The notes beneath the pieces are model-generated. The model was not told the DNA's origin and made no database searches. It saw only the letters and a list, made by a program, of their open reading frames with translations. Of a stretch of DNA of 32,880 nt, positions 1-8,776 are shown piece by piece (position 1 is the stretch's first letter; the number at the start of each line of letters is the position of its first letter). The position numbers and the translations under genes were made by a program. Source of the DNA: Bacteroidota bacterium (GTDB taxonomy: Bacteria > Bacteroidota > Bacteroidia > Bacteroidales > Bacteroidaceae); contig JAFABV010000011.1 of NCBI GenBank assembly GCA_023425865.1, positions 1 through 32,880 on the forward strand. Reading direction: 5' to 3'.

Positions 1-597
1 CGCAAGTTGCGTCTGAAAGTCAGTGCGACCAAGACCAAAGTTGTAAGGCCCGGCAAGAGCAATTTTCTGGGCTTTACGTTCTGGAAGGGCACCCAAGGCT
101 GGCAGTGCAAGCCAACGGACAAGGCAATGGAGAAGCTGGAGGACAAGGTTAAGTCCATACTCGTACGTAAAAGAGCGAGTGCGCAGCCCTTGTCCAAAGT
201 TTTCACCAAACTGAACCAAACCATAAGGGGCTGGGTCAACTACTACCGCATAGGCAGTATGTCCACGTACCTTAGGGATAAGTTCGGGCCATGGATGCGT
301 CACAAGGTAAGGGTAGTGATAGTCAAGCGATGGAAGAAATGTGGAACCATCTACAAGAACCTGCTTGTCCTGAAGCGAGTCACAAAGAGCAATCTTGATG
401 ACACCCTCATCTACCAAGCTGCAATGACAAGGTTGGGCTGGTACCGCCAATGCGGCATGTCCGTCTTCAACTACCTTCTCAGCCCCAAGGTGCTTGCCAT
501 GCCGAAAGTGGACAGGACTGATAAAAGCAAGAGCCGACCTGGCTTGGTCGACTCTTATGCTTTGTATCAGAGTTTGCGTACTCCTATATGTATGTAG
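1..597 (+). CDS. ltrA: Group II intron reverse transcriptase/maturase, C-terminal part
   Basis: About 198 residues are visible; the start and the catalytic reverse-transcriptase palm lie upstream of the window. The visible part holds the end of the thumb (SNFLGFTFWKG) and the maturase-specific domain X, recognisable by LNQTIRGWVNYYRIG and the following basic residues. Such proteins bind their own intron RNA, aid its splicing and drive retrohoming by target-primed reverse transcription. The stop codon at 595-597 abuts or slightly overlaps the domain V hairpin, an arrangement seen in compact bacterial introns. No frameshift is visible in this part, so the maturase may be intact. No HNH endonuclease domain follows domain X, which suggests an endonuclease-minus type. 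Family assignment is firm; the intron class is not. Confidence 0.85.
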   Translation, partial: RKLRLKVSATKTKVVRPGKSNFLGFTFWKGTQGWQCKPTDKAMEKLEDKVKSILVRKRASAQPLSKVFTKLNQTIRGWVNYYRIGSMSTYLRDKFGPWMRHKVRVVIVKRWKKCGTIYKNLLVLKRVTKSNLDDTLIYQAAMTRLGWYRQCGMSVFNYLLSPKVLAMPKVDRTDKSKSRPGLVDSYALYQSLRTPICM

Positions 598-628
598 CGC
601 CGTATACGAGACCCGTACGTACGGTGCA
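597..628 (+). ncRNA. Group II intron domain V-like hairpin
   Basis: A 32-nt hairpin whose ends GCGCCGTA and TACGGTGC pair with one G-U, extended by TACG/CGTA around a short loop. Its place, just after the maturase stop and before a second hairpin, fits the catalytic domain V. The usual AGC triad appears to read CGC here, as reported for class IIC introns; the exact register is uncertain. Confidence 0.65.
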
Positions 629-723
629 ATGAGAGGTGCTGGGGAGAAATTCCCATATCTACTCTATTGCATCGTGGCGTAGTTGTGTACGGCTCGGGCC
701 ATTGCCTTGTGGCACCGCGACGA

Positions 724-3700
724 CTACTGCTCCACCACATGGCCGGTGCGCTTGAGCACGCCCCAGCTTTGCAGTTCGCCCTTGATGGCCTTCAGATAGC
801 TCTTGAAGAGCACGACGTACATCAGCCATCGGTAGCACAGACGCTGCGGGATGATGAGTAGTAGCACCCACAGGCGTTCGTGCTCGTGCAGGAAGGCCAT
901 GATGGAGATGCTTGCGTCGACGAGCAAGAACACCACATAATAGGCCAGTACCTTCGTGGCGTTGCCCATGAAGAGTCCTGCCAGCATGAGTACGTCGGCA
1001 ATGGGAGAGAAGGTTGGGATGATGAACTGGAAGATGAGCATGTTGGGCAGGGCCCACAAGCCCAGTCCCTTGTGGCGTAGGGAGAACAGCGCCGACCGGT
1101 TTTTCCAGAAGGTTTGCATGATGCCGAAGCACCAGCGCACGCGTTGCTTGATAAACTGCGTGAGCTTCTCAGGCGCCTCGGTGAGGGCCACGGCCCCGTC
1201 TTCGTTCTCCACCCTATAGCCTGCACGGAGTATGCGGATGGTGAGGTCGCAGTCTTCGGCCAGTGTGTCGGTGGTCAGTCCTCCTGCATGTGTGATGGCA
1301 CTCTTGCGGAAGGCCCCGATGGCCCCTGGCACCACGGTGATGGCGTTGATGGCCGAATAGGCCATGCGGTCGAAGTTTTGGCTCGTGGTATACTCGATGG
1401 CTTGCCAACGGGTGAGCAGGTTGCGCTGGTTGCCCACCTTCACATTGCCAGCCACGGCACCCACACTGCCCTCGTTATCGATGAGAAAATGGCGCATGAG
1501 CATGCTCACGGCATCGGGACGCAGGCGCGTGTCGGCATCCATGCAGACCACATAGTCGGCATCGGTATGGGCGATGCCATAGTTGAGGGCTGAGGCCTTG
1601 CCGCCATTGGGCTTGGTCAGGAGGGTCATCTGCGGATGGCCGTCGAAGGCCGCCGACACCCGCTCGAAGGTGCTGTCCTTGCTGCCGTCGTCGACAAAGA
1701 CGATATGGAAGTCGGGGTAGTCTTGCCTGAGTAGGTTGGTGAGCGAGGCCACGGCGTTGACCTCCTCGTTGTAGGCCGGTACGATGATGGCTACCTTGGG
1801 GCGCGGGCCATCGGGCAGTTGTGCGGCCAAGGCATTGAGGCGGTGCTCATGGCGGCGTTCGCGCATGACGAGCACACCCATGAACAGCAGTCGGCCGAGG
1901 CCGAGGATGATAAACAAGATAAACATGGCGGTGAGCACATCGTTTGCCTGATAGATGAGCTCGGCCAAGGTGAGGTTGAGTTGCATGGCATAGTATTCCT
2001 TGCCATGGGGGATGGGGGGCATGAGTTCGGCCTTTGACTTGCCAAGGTATTCGGGCAGCGAGATGAAGCGGTAGCCTTGGTGTTGCAGGTAACTGATGAT
2101 GCGGGGCAGGGCATCGACGGTGGCCTGCCGACTGTCGCCGCCGGCATCGTGGAGCAGGATGACGTGCCCGTCGCCGTGCTGCACGCCTTTCACCACGCGC
2201 TCGAAAATTTGTTGGGCAGTGATGCCCGGCATCCAGTCGTTGGGGTCGACAGACTCGCCCACGTCGATGAAGTTCTGCTTTCGTGCCTCGTTCAGAGGGA
2301 TGAGTTCGTCGTTACCTGATGGGTCGCTGTCGGCATTGTACGGCGCGCGGAAGAGAATGGTGCTGCTGCCGGTGCAGCTCTCGATGAGCAGACGGGTGAG
2401 GCGCAACTCCATATAGGTGCGCTCGGGACTGTTGGTGGCGACGTTGCGGTGGGTAAAGGTGTGGTTGCCGATGATGTGCCCGTCATCGTAAACTTCTCGT
2501 ACCACGGGGAGATTTCGCTCCATCTGCAGGCCCACCATGAAGAAGGCGGCGGGCACATGGTATTGTTTCAGGGTTTGTAACACCTTGGGTGTCCAGCGGG
2601 CATCGGGACCATCGTCGAAGGTGAGCAGCAGGTCCTTGGGCTTGCAGGCACCAAACTTCTGCAGTTCGTAGCCCGAAGGTGTCTTGATGTACTGTTCCTC
2701 GGCAATGAGCATGGCGTCGTTGTCCATCTCGATGTTTACCCGTCCGTCGTGCGGTGTGGCGATGATGTCGAGCACTTCACCCTCTCCCAGATAGTTGGCC
2801 GTCTTGCTTCCTTCGAGGGTTTCGAGGTCGCCCACCCGGAAATGCACGACACCTTGTAGCGTAAGGTCTTTGTCATAGAAGCTCCACAGACGCTTGTCCT
2901 CACTGCCCAGGCGCCACACGCCAAAGCCCGCCACACCATATTCGCAGCCGAAGCGCAGGGTGTTGAAATTGGTCGCGGCATCGTTGAGGTAGACCGAGTG
3001 AGGCGTGTGTGTGTTGTCGTCGTAGACGTACGACACGGCGTAGGTGTCGTTGTCGAAGGCGATATTGGCTTGTGTGGCTGAAGCGGTAGACACGGCAGTG
3101 TTATAGTCTATGCTCTGGTTGTTGTCACCCTTCGGCGTCCAGTCGTAGCCATAGGCTGCCACGCCAAGGATGACCTTGCCGGCGGGCACCTGTGCCGTGA
3201 GCCGGTCGACGGTGCGCCCAATCCACTGTTGCGACGACACGGGGCCGGGCGCGCTGAGCGCGTTGTGCTCGTCGTAGGCCATGCACACGATATAGTCGTC
3301 GTATTTGCCACTGGCGGCCAGGTCGTAGTCGTCGTTGTCGGGTACCACATCCTGTGTGAGGTACAGCCCGTTCTGGTGAAAGGCGTATGACATCTCGCGC
3401 AGCAGCTCGGTCAGCGGCATGGTGGTAGACTCGCCCAACGCCTCGAAGTCGAGGTTCACCCCAACATAACCCTGGGCCTTGCACATCGCCACGAGTTGCT
3501 TGATAAGGCGGGCGCGGAGGGCGGGTGAGTGCAGCAGCAGGTGGGTGCCCTTGTTGGTGAATGCGCCTTGGTGGGCGTTGGTGAGGACCGGCATGACGGG
3601 CACGCCCGACTGCCGCAGCAGGTGGGCGCCTTTGGCATCGGCCTTGACCATGAGCGAGCCGTCTTGGGGAGAGATGAAGCACCACTCGGGCATCACGAGG

Positions 3701-4143
3701 TTGAGGTGTTTCACGGCAGCCTTGAGCGACAGGTATGACTGCGGGTCCCAGCTCACATAGTAGGCCGCACGGATGCCCGACGGCAGGTGCGACCATTCGG
3801 CGAGGTAGCGGTTGGTGTTGCCATCGTAGCGGCTGATGCGGCGCTTGCGCTCGGCCGCCCACTTGGCATAGTTGGCGTGCGACTTCTTCTCGTTGCCGAA
3901 ATATTGTCTGAAACTCTTGTATTCCTGCGCTATGCGGTTGTGGCGCATGTAGGGTTTGGCCGCTGTCATGGCGCTGCGATAGTCTTCGTGGAACGGCATG
4001 TTGGGTATGCGGTCTATGATGAGCATCACGACGAACACCGCCACCAAAAGTCCGATGATTGTCCCTATGAGAGCCATGCTCCACTGGAAGCCGCGCCAGC
4101 GCGACTTGTTGTCTGTCTGAAATACCTGTCTGTCCATAGACAT
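724..4143 (-). CDS. GH18-like / NodB deacetylase / GT2 synthase trimodular membrane protein
   Basis: The 1139-residue protein has an N-terminal membrane segment (about 22-43). A GH18-like domain follows (about 125-425), with the catalytic motif GVNLDFE and the acid at E234. Next is a NodB polysaccharide deacetylase (about 502-700) with TFDDGP at 508-513, HTFTH at 561-565, RAPYN at 599-603, DPNDW at 633-637 and ILLHD at 662-666. A membrane segment (about 735-760) leads to a GT2 domain with VDDGS, DAD at 869-871, EDCD at 963-966 and QRVRW at 1000-1004, then several C-terminal membrane helices. All key residues of the three enzymes are present. By family, the GT2 would polymerise a beta-linked sugar such as GlcNAc across the inner membrane, while the deacetylase and GH18-like domains would modify or trim it outside. 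The polymer is unknown. The start at 4143 lies about 22 nt after a TACCTTTG box. Confidence 0.9.
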   Translation of the reverse strand: MSMDRQVFQTDNKSRWRGFQWSMALIGTIIGLLVAVFVVMLIIDRIPNMPFHEDYRSAMTAAKPYMRHNRIAQEYKSFRQYFGNEKKSHANYAKWAAERKRRISRYDGNTNRYLAEWSHLPSGIRAAYYVSWDPQSYLSLKAAVKHLNLVMPEWCFISPQDGSLMVKADAKGAHLLRQSGVPVMPVLTNAHQGAFTNKGTHLLLHSPALRARLIKQLVAMCKAQGYVGVNLDFEALGESTTMPLTELLREMSYAFHQNGLYLTQDVVPDNDDYDLAASGKYDDYIVCMAYDEHNALSAPGPVSSQQWIGRTVDRLTAQVPAGKVILGVAAYGYDWTPKGDNNQSIDYNTAVSTASATQANIAFDNDTYAVSYVYDDNTHTPHSVYLNDAATNFNTLRFGCEYGVAGFGVWRLGSEDKRLWSFYDKDLTLQGVVHFRVGDLETLEGSKTANYLGEGEVLDIIATPHDGRVNIEMDNDAMLIAEEQYIKTPSGYELQKFGACKPKDLLLTFDDGPDARWTPKVLQTLKQYHVPAAFFMVGLQMERNLPVVREVYDDGHIIGNHTFTHRNVATNSPERTYMELRLTRLLIESCTGSSTILFRAPYNADSDPSGNDELIPLNEARKQNFIDVGESVDPNDWMPGITAQQIFERVVKGVQHGDGHVILLHDAGGDSRQATVDALPRIISYLQHQGYRFISLPEYLGKSKAELMPPIPHGKEYYAMQLNLTLAELIYQANDVLTAMFILFIILGLGRLLFMGVLVMRERRHEHRLNALAAQLPDGPRPKVAIIVPAYNEEVNAVASLTNLLRQDYPDFHIVFVDDGSKDSTFERVSAAFDGHPQMTLLTKPNGGKASALNYGIAHTDADYVVCMDADTRLRPDAVSMLMRHFLIDNEGSVGAVAGNVKVGNQRNLLTRWQAIEYTTSQNFDRMAYSAINAITVVPGAIGAFRKSAITHAGGLTTDTLAEDCDLTIRILRAGYRVENEDGAVALTEAPEKLTQFIKQRVRWCFGIMQTFWKNRSALFSLRHKGLGLWALPNMLIFQFIIPTFSPIADVLMLAGLFMGNATKVLAYYVVFLLVDASISIMAFLHEHERLWVLLLIIPQRLCYRWLMYVVLFKSYLKAIKGELQSWGVLKRTGHVVEQ

Positions 4144-4165
4144 ACCTTATTTTAATAAAACCCTG

Positions 4166-4173
4166 CAAAGGTA
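4166..4173 (-). promoter_or_regulatory. -7 promoter box for the GH18-NodB-GT2 gene
   Basis: TACCTTTG on the minus strand matches the Bacteroidota TAnnTTTG -7 element and lies about 22 nt upstream of the ATG at 4143. No convincing -33 TTTG element was found at the usual spacing. Confidence 0.5.
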
Positions 4174-4392
4174 TGTAGTAGCAGGTTGGGTTGGTCGGAT
4201 ATGGGCTAATATTTACACATAAAAAAGCATTGTTAACACTACTTTATCTTCTGGGCTATGGGGTGGGTGGGGAGTGCAAGGCGGCAGACCGAAAGACGAT
4301 GGGCAGGAAGGCTTTCCGCATGCGGGGGTTGGTGGTGCTGAAGGTATGCGTTGTTTTTCATTTTTCTTGGCACAGATTCGGCGGGTATTCAC

Positions 4393-4400
4393 TACCTTTG
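4393..4400 (+). promoter_or_regulatory. -7 promoter box, repeat copy 1 (FAH-porU)
   Basis: TACCTTTG matches TAnnTTTG. A TTGG lies 22 bp upstream at 4367-4370 as a weak -33 element. The box sits inside a dyad (CTACCTT / AAGGTAG), so a dimeric regulator could cover it. Confidence 0.5.
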
Positions 4401-4458
4401 CATAAGGTAGGCTGCGTTCGGCCATTAGAGAACAGGTTCTCATGGCGCTCACTGGCAC

Positions 4459-4466
4459 TACCTTTG
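4459..4466 (+). promoter_or_regulatory. -7 promoter box, repeat copy 2 (FAH-porU)
   Basis: A second TACCTTTG, 66 bp after the first and about 100 bp before the FAH start codon. It lies in the same dyad context. Which of the two boxes is used cannot be told from sequence. Confidence 0.5.
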
Positions 4467-4566
4467 CATAAGGTAGGCTGCGTTCGGCCATTTGAGAACG
4501 CGTTCTCATGGCGCTCACTGGCACTACATGGGTTTTAATGAATCAATGAATTAAAAGAATAAGATA

Positions 4567-5184
4567 ATGAAAATCTTCGCCATTGGCATGAATTATGCCC
4601 TGCACAATAAAGAGCTGCACGGTACGTTATTAAAGACAGACGAGCCCGTTATCTTCCTGAAGCCCGAGACGGCGCTGCTGAAGGACCATAAACCCTTCTT
4701 CATTCCCGACCACATGGGCCGCATAGAGTATGAGACCGAGGTGGTGGTGCGTATATGCAAGCTGGGCAAGACCGTGAGCGAGCGCTTCGCCCCGCGCTAC
4801 TACGACGCCGTGACCGTGGGCATAGACTTCACGGCACGCGAACTGCAAAAGAAACTGGCGCAGGACGGCAAGCCCTGGGACCTGGCTAAAGGCTTCGACG
4901 GCGCGGCATGCATCGGCGAGTGGGTGCCCAAGGAGATGTTTCTCGACGTTCAGCGCCTGCGGTTCCATCTCGACATCAATGGCCAGACCGTGCAGCAGGG
5001 CTGCACCAGCGACATGCTGTACAAGATAGACGAAATCATTGCATACATCAGTCGCTTCTACACGCTCAAGACGGGCGACATACTGTTTACCGGAACGCCG
5101 GCCGGCGTAGGTCCCGTGCATATCGACGACCATCTGGAAGGGTGGCTCGAAGACCGCAAGGTGCTCGAATTCAACTGTAAATGA
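4567..5184 (+). CDS. Fumarylacetoacetate hydrolase (FAH) family protein
   Basis: The 205-residue protein has the small single-domain FAH fold used by acylpyruvases, oxaloacetate decarboxylases and related C-C or C-O cleaving enzymes. Signatures are IEYETEVVV (about 53-61, metal-binding glutamates), GIDFTARELQ (about 85-94, metal-binding aspartate), WDLAKGFD (104-111, catalytic lysine) and GDILFTGTPAGVG near the C-terminus. The length is normal for the bacterial short form. It is a cytoplasmic enzyme with no signal peptide. The substrate cannot be inferred. Its last codons overlap the porU start (ATGA), so the two are probably cotranscribed and translationally coupled, although no functional link between them is obvious. 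Confidence 0.88.
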   Translation: MKIFAIGMNYALHNKELHGTLLKTDEPVIFLKPETALLKDHKPFFIPDHMGRIEYETEVVVRICKLGKTVSERFAPRYYDAVTVGIDFTARELQKKLAQDGKPWDLAKGFDGAACIGEWVPKEMFLDVQRLRFHLDINGQTVQQGCTSDMLYKIDEIIAYISRFYTLKTGDILFTGTPAGVGPVHIDDHLEGWLEDRKVLEFNCK

Positions 5185-8100
5185 CAATGATGACAGATAG
5201 ACGCTTTTTCGTATTCCTCACAACCCTGTGCCTGTGTCTGACGGCCTCGGCGCAGCGGTTCTTCAACCTCACCTCCGACGAGGTGGCGGTCGACACCGTG
5301 CTGCCGCAGTTTGGCTACTCGGTGCCGCTGCAGGGCAGTTTTGCCGACTCGGTGTACACGGCGTCTATCCTCTATCCTGAGTTTATCGACATGACGGCGC
5401 AGGACGTGGCCAACTACCGTCGGCTGTCGGGCGAGCCTTTGCCGGCCCTGCCCACGGTGACACAGCGTCTGGCCCTCGACCGCCGTCGGGGCGCGCTGGA
5501 GGTGACCTTCTGCCCGCTGGTGTACCGCGAGGGCAAGTATCAGATACTGGTGAGCTTCATGCTGCGCGTGGATGCCTCGGCCATTGCGGGCGCCAATGCC
5601 AAGGGCCACGCGCCCACGCGCTCGACGCTGGCGGCCTCGCGCTATGCCGACCACTCGGTATTGGCACAAGGCACATGGGTAAAGATACGTGTGCCGGCGT
5701 CGGGGGTATACCAACTCACTGACGCGTTGGTGCGACAGGCAGGGTTTACAGATGCCTCAAAGGTGAAAATCTATGGCTATGGCGGCAACTTGCAGAACGA
5801 GACCTTGGTAGGCTCGGAGCTGCAGGCCTTGGACGACCTCAAGGAGGTGGCTACCTGTACGGTGGGCGGCAAGCGTCTGTTTTATGCCAAAGGGCCTGTG
5901 AGCTGGAGCAGCAACACGGCGGCCCGCCGCACGCGCAACCCCTATTCTGACTACGGATACTACTTCCTGACGCAGAGCGACGGCCAGCCGGCCACCATCG
6001 ATGAGGCCACGTTCTTAAACTCGTTTTACCCTTCGGCCGACGACTACCACTCGCTCTACGAGGTAGACGGCTACAGCTGGTATCACGGCGGACGCAACCT
6101 CTTCGACCCGGAGGCCATACCACAGGGCCGGACGAAGAAGGTGACGCTGCCCAATCCGGCCGGTGCCACGGGGGGCACGCTGTCGGTCAATGTGTCGGCA
6201 GGGACGGCCAGCGAGGCACAGGTGCTGGTGGGCGACTCGCTGCTGGGGACGCTAAAGGTGACACTGTATGAGTACGACAAGGGTAACGAGCGGTCGGGCA
6301 ACTACGTGCTGACGGCACTGGCCGGCAAGGCTGTGGAGGTGACCATCAAGACAACGTCGGGCGGTCCCATACGCCTTGACTATGCGTCGATGGCATGGGA
6401 CAAGGTGGCTCCGGCGCCCAATCTGGCCGCCACGTCGTTTCCGGTACCCGAATATGTGTATCGTATCACTAACCAAGACCATCATGCCGATGCCGCCGCC
6501 GACATGGTGATGATCATTCCCACCTCGCAGAAACTGCTGGCACAGGCCCAGCGGTTGGCCGATTTCCACAAGAAGCGCGACGGACTGCGGGTGAACATTG
6601 TGCCGGCCGACGAGCTGTACAACGAGTTCTCGAGCGGTACGCCCGATGCCAACGCCTATCGCCGCTACCTCAAGATGCTCTACGACCGTGCCGAGAGCGA
6701 GGCCGACATGCCGCGCTTTCTGTTGCTCTTTGGCGACTGCGTGTGGGACAACCGCATGCTCACGCCCGACACCAAGAACCTTGTGGCCGATGATTACCTG
6801 CTCTGCTTTGAGAGTGAGAACTCGTTCAACGAGATTTACTGCTATGTAGACGATGGTTTCTACGGACTGCTCGACGACGGCGAGGGCACCAACCCGCAGC
6901 GGTCGGACAAGCTCGACCTGGCCGTGGGACGGTTTCCTGTGACCACGGCGGCTGAGGCCGAGGTGATGGTCGATAAGACCATAGGCTACGTGGAGAACGC
7001 CAATGCCGGCGCATGGCAGAATGTGCTGATGTTTATGGGCGACGACGGCAACAACAACCTGCACATGAGAGACGTCAACGACGTGGCCGAAGACATTGCC
7101 GCACGCTATCCCGGATACCAGATTAAGAAGGTGATGTGGGATGCCTATAACGCGGAAAGTTCATCGACGGGCTATTCGTATCCGGAGGTAACGAGACTCA
7201 TCAAGCAGCAGCAGGCTGAGGGAGCGCTGATTATGGACTATGCCGGACATGGCATTGAGTACCAGATTTCGCATGAGGCGGTGCTCAAACTGGCCGACTT
7301 CCAGCAGTTTACCAATAAGAATCTGCCCTTGTGGATTACCGCCTCGTGCGACATTATGCCCTTTGACGGCGTGACCACGAACATCGGAGAGGCTGCCGTG
7401 CTCAACGAAAAGGGTGGAGCGGTGGCGTTCTTTGGCACTACGCGCACGGTGTATGCCAACTACAACAAGATGATCAACAGGGCTTACCTGCGTTATGTGC
7501 TGAGCTGGGTAGACGGCAAGCCGATGACCATTGGCGAGGCGCAGCGGTTGGCCAAGAATGAGATGATAACCACCGGACAAGACCGCACCACCAACAAACT
7601 GCAGTACTCGCTGCTCGGCGACCCTGCCCTCGCGCTCAATTTGTCGGACAACAGGATGGTGATTGACTCTATCAACGGGCTGCCCGTTGATGGCAATCAG
7701 ACGGCCGCGTTGAAGGCCGGGGGTGTGGCCAAGGTATCAGGCCATATCGAAAATGCCTCCGACTTCAATGGTGTGATGACGGCGGTGGTGAACGATTCGA
7801 AGCAGACCATCACGTGCAAGGAAAATATCAGCGCTGAGGTGACGGGCAGCGCCTTCACCTTCACGGCCTATACCAAGACGCTATACAATGGGACTGACAG
7901 CGTGCGCAAGGGGAGATTCAACTTCTCTTTCGTTGTGCCCAAAGACATTAACTATTCTGACGCTAACGGCATCGTGAATCTCTATGCTGTCAACAACACC
8001 AAGGAGATGATAGTCAACGGTTCTAACACTAATTTTGTGGTGGGCGGTTCGGATGCCATCGGCACGGATAGTGTGGGGCCGAAAATCTACTGTTATCTCA

Positions 8101-8732
8101 ATACCACCGACTTTGTCAATGGCGGCAATGTCAACACCACACCTTATTTTGTGGCGCAACTGACCGATGCTAACGGCATCAATGCCACGGGCAACGGCCT
8201 GGGGCACGACCTGGAACTGATCATCGACGGCGACGCCACCAAGACGTATGTGCTCAACAGCAACTTTGCCTACGACTTCGGAACCTATACCAGCGGGACT
8301 ACTCATTACAGCATTCCCGAGCTGGAACCGGGCAAGCACAAGCTGCTCTTCCGTGCGTGGGATGTGTTGAACAATATGTCGACCGCCGAACTCAGCTTCA
8401 ACGTCGTGAAAGGACTCGTGCCGACGGTGTACAGCGTGGACGTGTCGCGGAATCCGGCCACGACGACGACGACCTTTATCATCAACCACGATTTCTCAGG
8501 AAGCGCGGTCGATGTCATCATTGACGTATTTGACATGAGTGGACGCTTGCTGTGGTCACACTCGGGAAGCGGCGTCTCGACCACAGGGGCTTATACCGTG
8601 GATTGGGATCTGACGCAAGACAATGGCAGCAAATTGCCCACCGGCGTGTATCTCTATAGGGTGCGCGTAGCGAGTGATGTCAGTGCGTCGGCATCGAAAG
8701 CCAAGAAATTGATTGTTGTAGGCAATAACTAA
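5181..8732 (+). CDS. porU: Type IX secretion system sortase PorU (C25 gingipain-like peptidase)
   Basis: The 1183-residue protein begins with a signal peptide (hydrophobic VFLTTLCLCLTASA, cleavage near residue 24). A large N-terminal beta-rich region is followed by a C25 peptidase domain (about 440-800). The catalytic histidine is H690 in MDYAGHGIEY and the nucleophile is C723 in LWITASCDIMPF. A C-terminal T9SS-type domain ends in FDMSGRLLW, LPTGVYLYRVRV and a basic tail. In Porphyromonas, PorU is the outer-membrane sortase that removes the C-terminal signal from cargo and attaches the protein to anionic LPS, working with PorV, PorQ and PorZ. Length and motif order match that family. The start overlaps the stop of the FAH gene; ATG codons also occur at residues 3 and 4. 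PorV follows 44 bp downstream. Confidence 0.95.
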   Translation: MTMMTDRRFFVFLTTLCLCLTASAQRFFNLTSDEVAVDTVLPQFGYSVPLQGSFADSVYTASILYPEFIDMTAQDVANYRRLSGEPLPALPTVTQRLALDRRRGALEVTFCPLVYREGKYQILVSFMLRVDASAIAGANAKGHAPTRSTLAASRYADHSVLAQGTWVKIRVPASGVYQLTDALVRQAGFTDASKVKIYGYGGNLQNETLVGSELQALDDLKEVATCTVGGKRLFYAKGPVSWSSNTAARRTRNPYSDYGYYFLTQSDGQPATIDEATFLNSFYPSADDYHSLYEVDGYSWYHGGRNLFDPEAIPQGRTKKVTLPNPAGATGGTLSVNVSAGTASEAQVLVGDSLLGTLKVTLYEYDKGNERSGNYVLTALAGKAVEVTIKTTSGGPIRLDYASMAWDKVAPAPNLAATSFPVPEYVYRITNQDHHADAAADMVMIIPTSQKLLAQAQRLADFHKKRDGLRVNIVPADELYNEFSSGTPDANAYRRYLKMLYDRAESEADMPRFLLLFGDCVWDNRMLTPDTKNLVADDYLLCFESENSFNEIYCYVDDGFYGLLDDGEGTNPQRSDKLDLAVGRFPVTTAAEAEVMVDKTIGYVENANAGAWQNVLMFMGDDGNNNLHMRDVNDVAEDIAARYPGYQIKKVMWDAYNAESSSTGYSYPEVTRLIKQQQAEGALIMDYAGHGIEYQISHEAVLKLADFQQFTNKNLPLWITASCDIMPFDGVTTNIGEAAVLNEKGGAVAFFGTTRTVYANYNKMINRAYLRYVLSWVDGKPMTIGEAQRLAKNEMITTGQDRTTNKLQYSLLGDPALALNLSDNRMVIDSINGLPVDGNQTAALKAGGVAKVSGHIENASDFNGVMTAVVNDSKQTITCKENISAEVTGSAFTFTAYTKTLYNGTDSVRKGRFNFSFVVPKDINYSDANGIVNLYAVNNTKEMIVNGSNTNFVVGGSDAIGTDSVGPKIYCYLNTTDFVNGGNVNTTPYFVAQLTDANGINATGNGLGHDLELIIDGDATKTYVLNSNFAYDFGTYTSGTTHYSIPELEPGKHKLLFRAWDVLNNMSTAELSFNVVKGLVPTVYSVDVSRNPATTTTTFIINHDFSGSAVDVIIDVFDMSGRLLWSHSGSGVSTTGAYTVDWDLTQDNGSKLPTGVYLYRVRVASDVSASASKAKKLIVVGNN

Positions 8733-8776
8733 GGCAGGCGCGACGTTATTGGTTCATATAATCAGTTACATCAACG

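Larger units (their letters stand above)
1..667 (+). mobile_element. Group II intron, 3' portion (cut by window edge)
   Basis: The maturase reading frame is open at the left edge and ends at 597. It is followed directly by two hairpins in the positions expected of intron domains V and VI. Domain V is about 597-628, with a lower stem GCGCCGTA pairing with TACGGTGC and a TACG/CGTA upper stem. Domain VI is about 629-666, with a GGGGA-GAAA-TTCCC hairpin inside an AGAG/CTCT stem. The 3' splice site is estimated near 667 (after CTACTCTAT) and is not proven. The 5' half lies outside the window. The intron is on the + strand and converges on the polysaccharide synthase gene, whose stop codon is only about 57 bp beyond the estimated splice site. 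Confidence 0.8.
4390..4527 (+). repeat. 66-bp tandem direct repeat, two copies plus a 6-bp start of a third
   Basis: Unit 1 is 4390-4455 and unit 2 is 4456-4521; they differ at only a few positions, and CACTAC at 4522-4527 begins a third copy. Each unit contains TACCTTTG (a -7 promoter box), an inverted repeat CTACCTT-TGCAT-AAGGTAG, and a second dyad GAGAAC-nn-GTTCTC flanked by GCCAT and ATGGC. In unit 2 the second dyad is the perfect palindrome GAGAACGCGTTCTC. The repeats lie just upstream of the FAH-porU genes, so they would duplicate a promoter and its possible operators. Confidence 0.9.

Noticed and set aside
1114..1593. 159-codon plus-strand frame antisense to the GT2 domain
   Set aside because: It is antisense to conserved GT2 motifs, with composition typical of a shadow frame.
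3125..4168. Long open frame of about 347 codons on the minus strand overlapping the GH18-NodB-GT2 gene in another frame
   Set aside because: It lacks any known motif, is rich in R, P, H and Q as expected for an out-of-frame reading of GC-rich DNA, and lies within a gene with three intact enzyme domains.
4191..4538. Open frames on both strands across the 66-bp tandem repeats (about 100-115 codons)
   Set aside because: 66 bp is a multiple of three, so the duplication keeps frames open by chance. The repeated peptide is only a translation of promoter and dyad sequence, and no protein features are seen.
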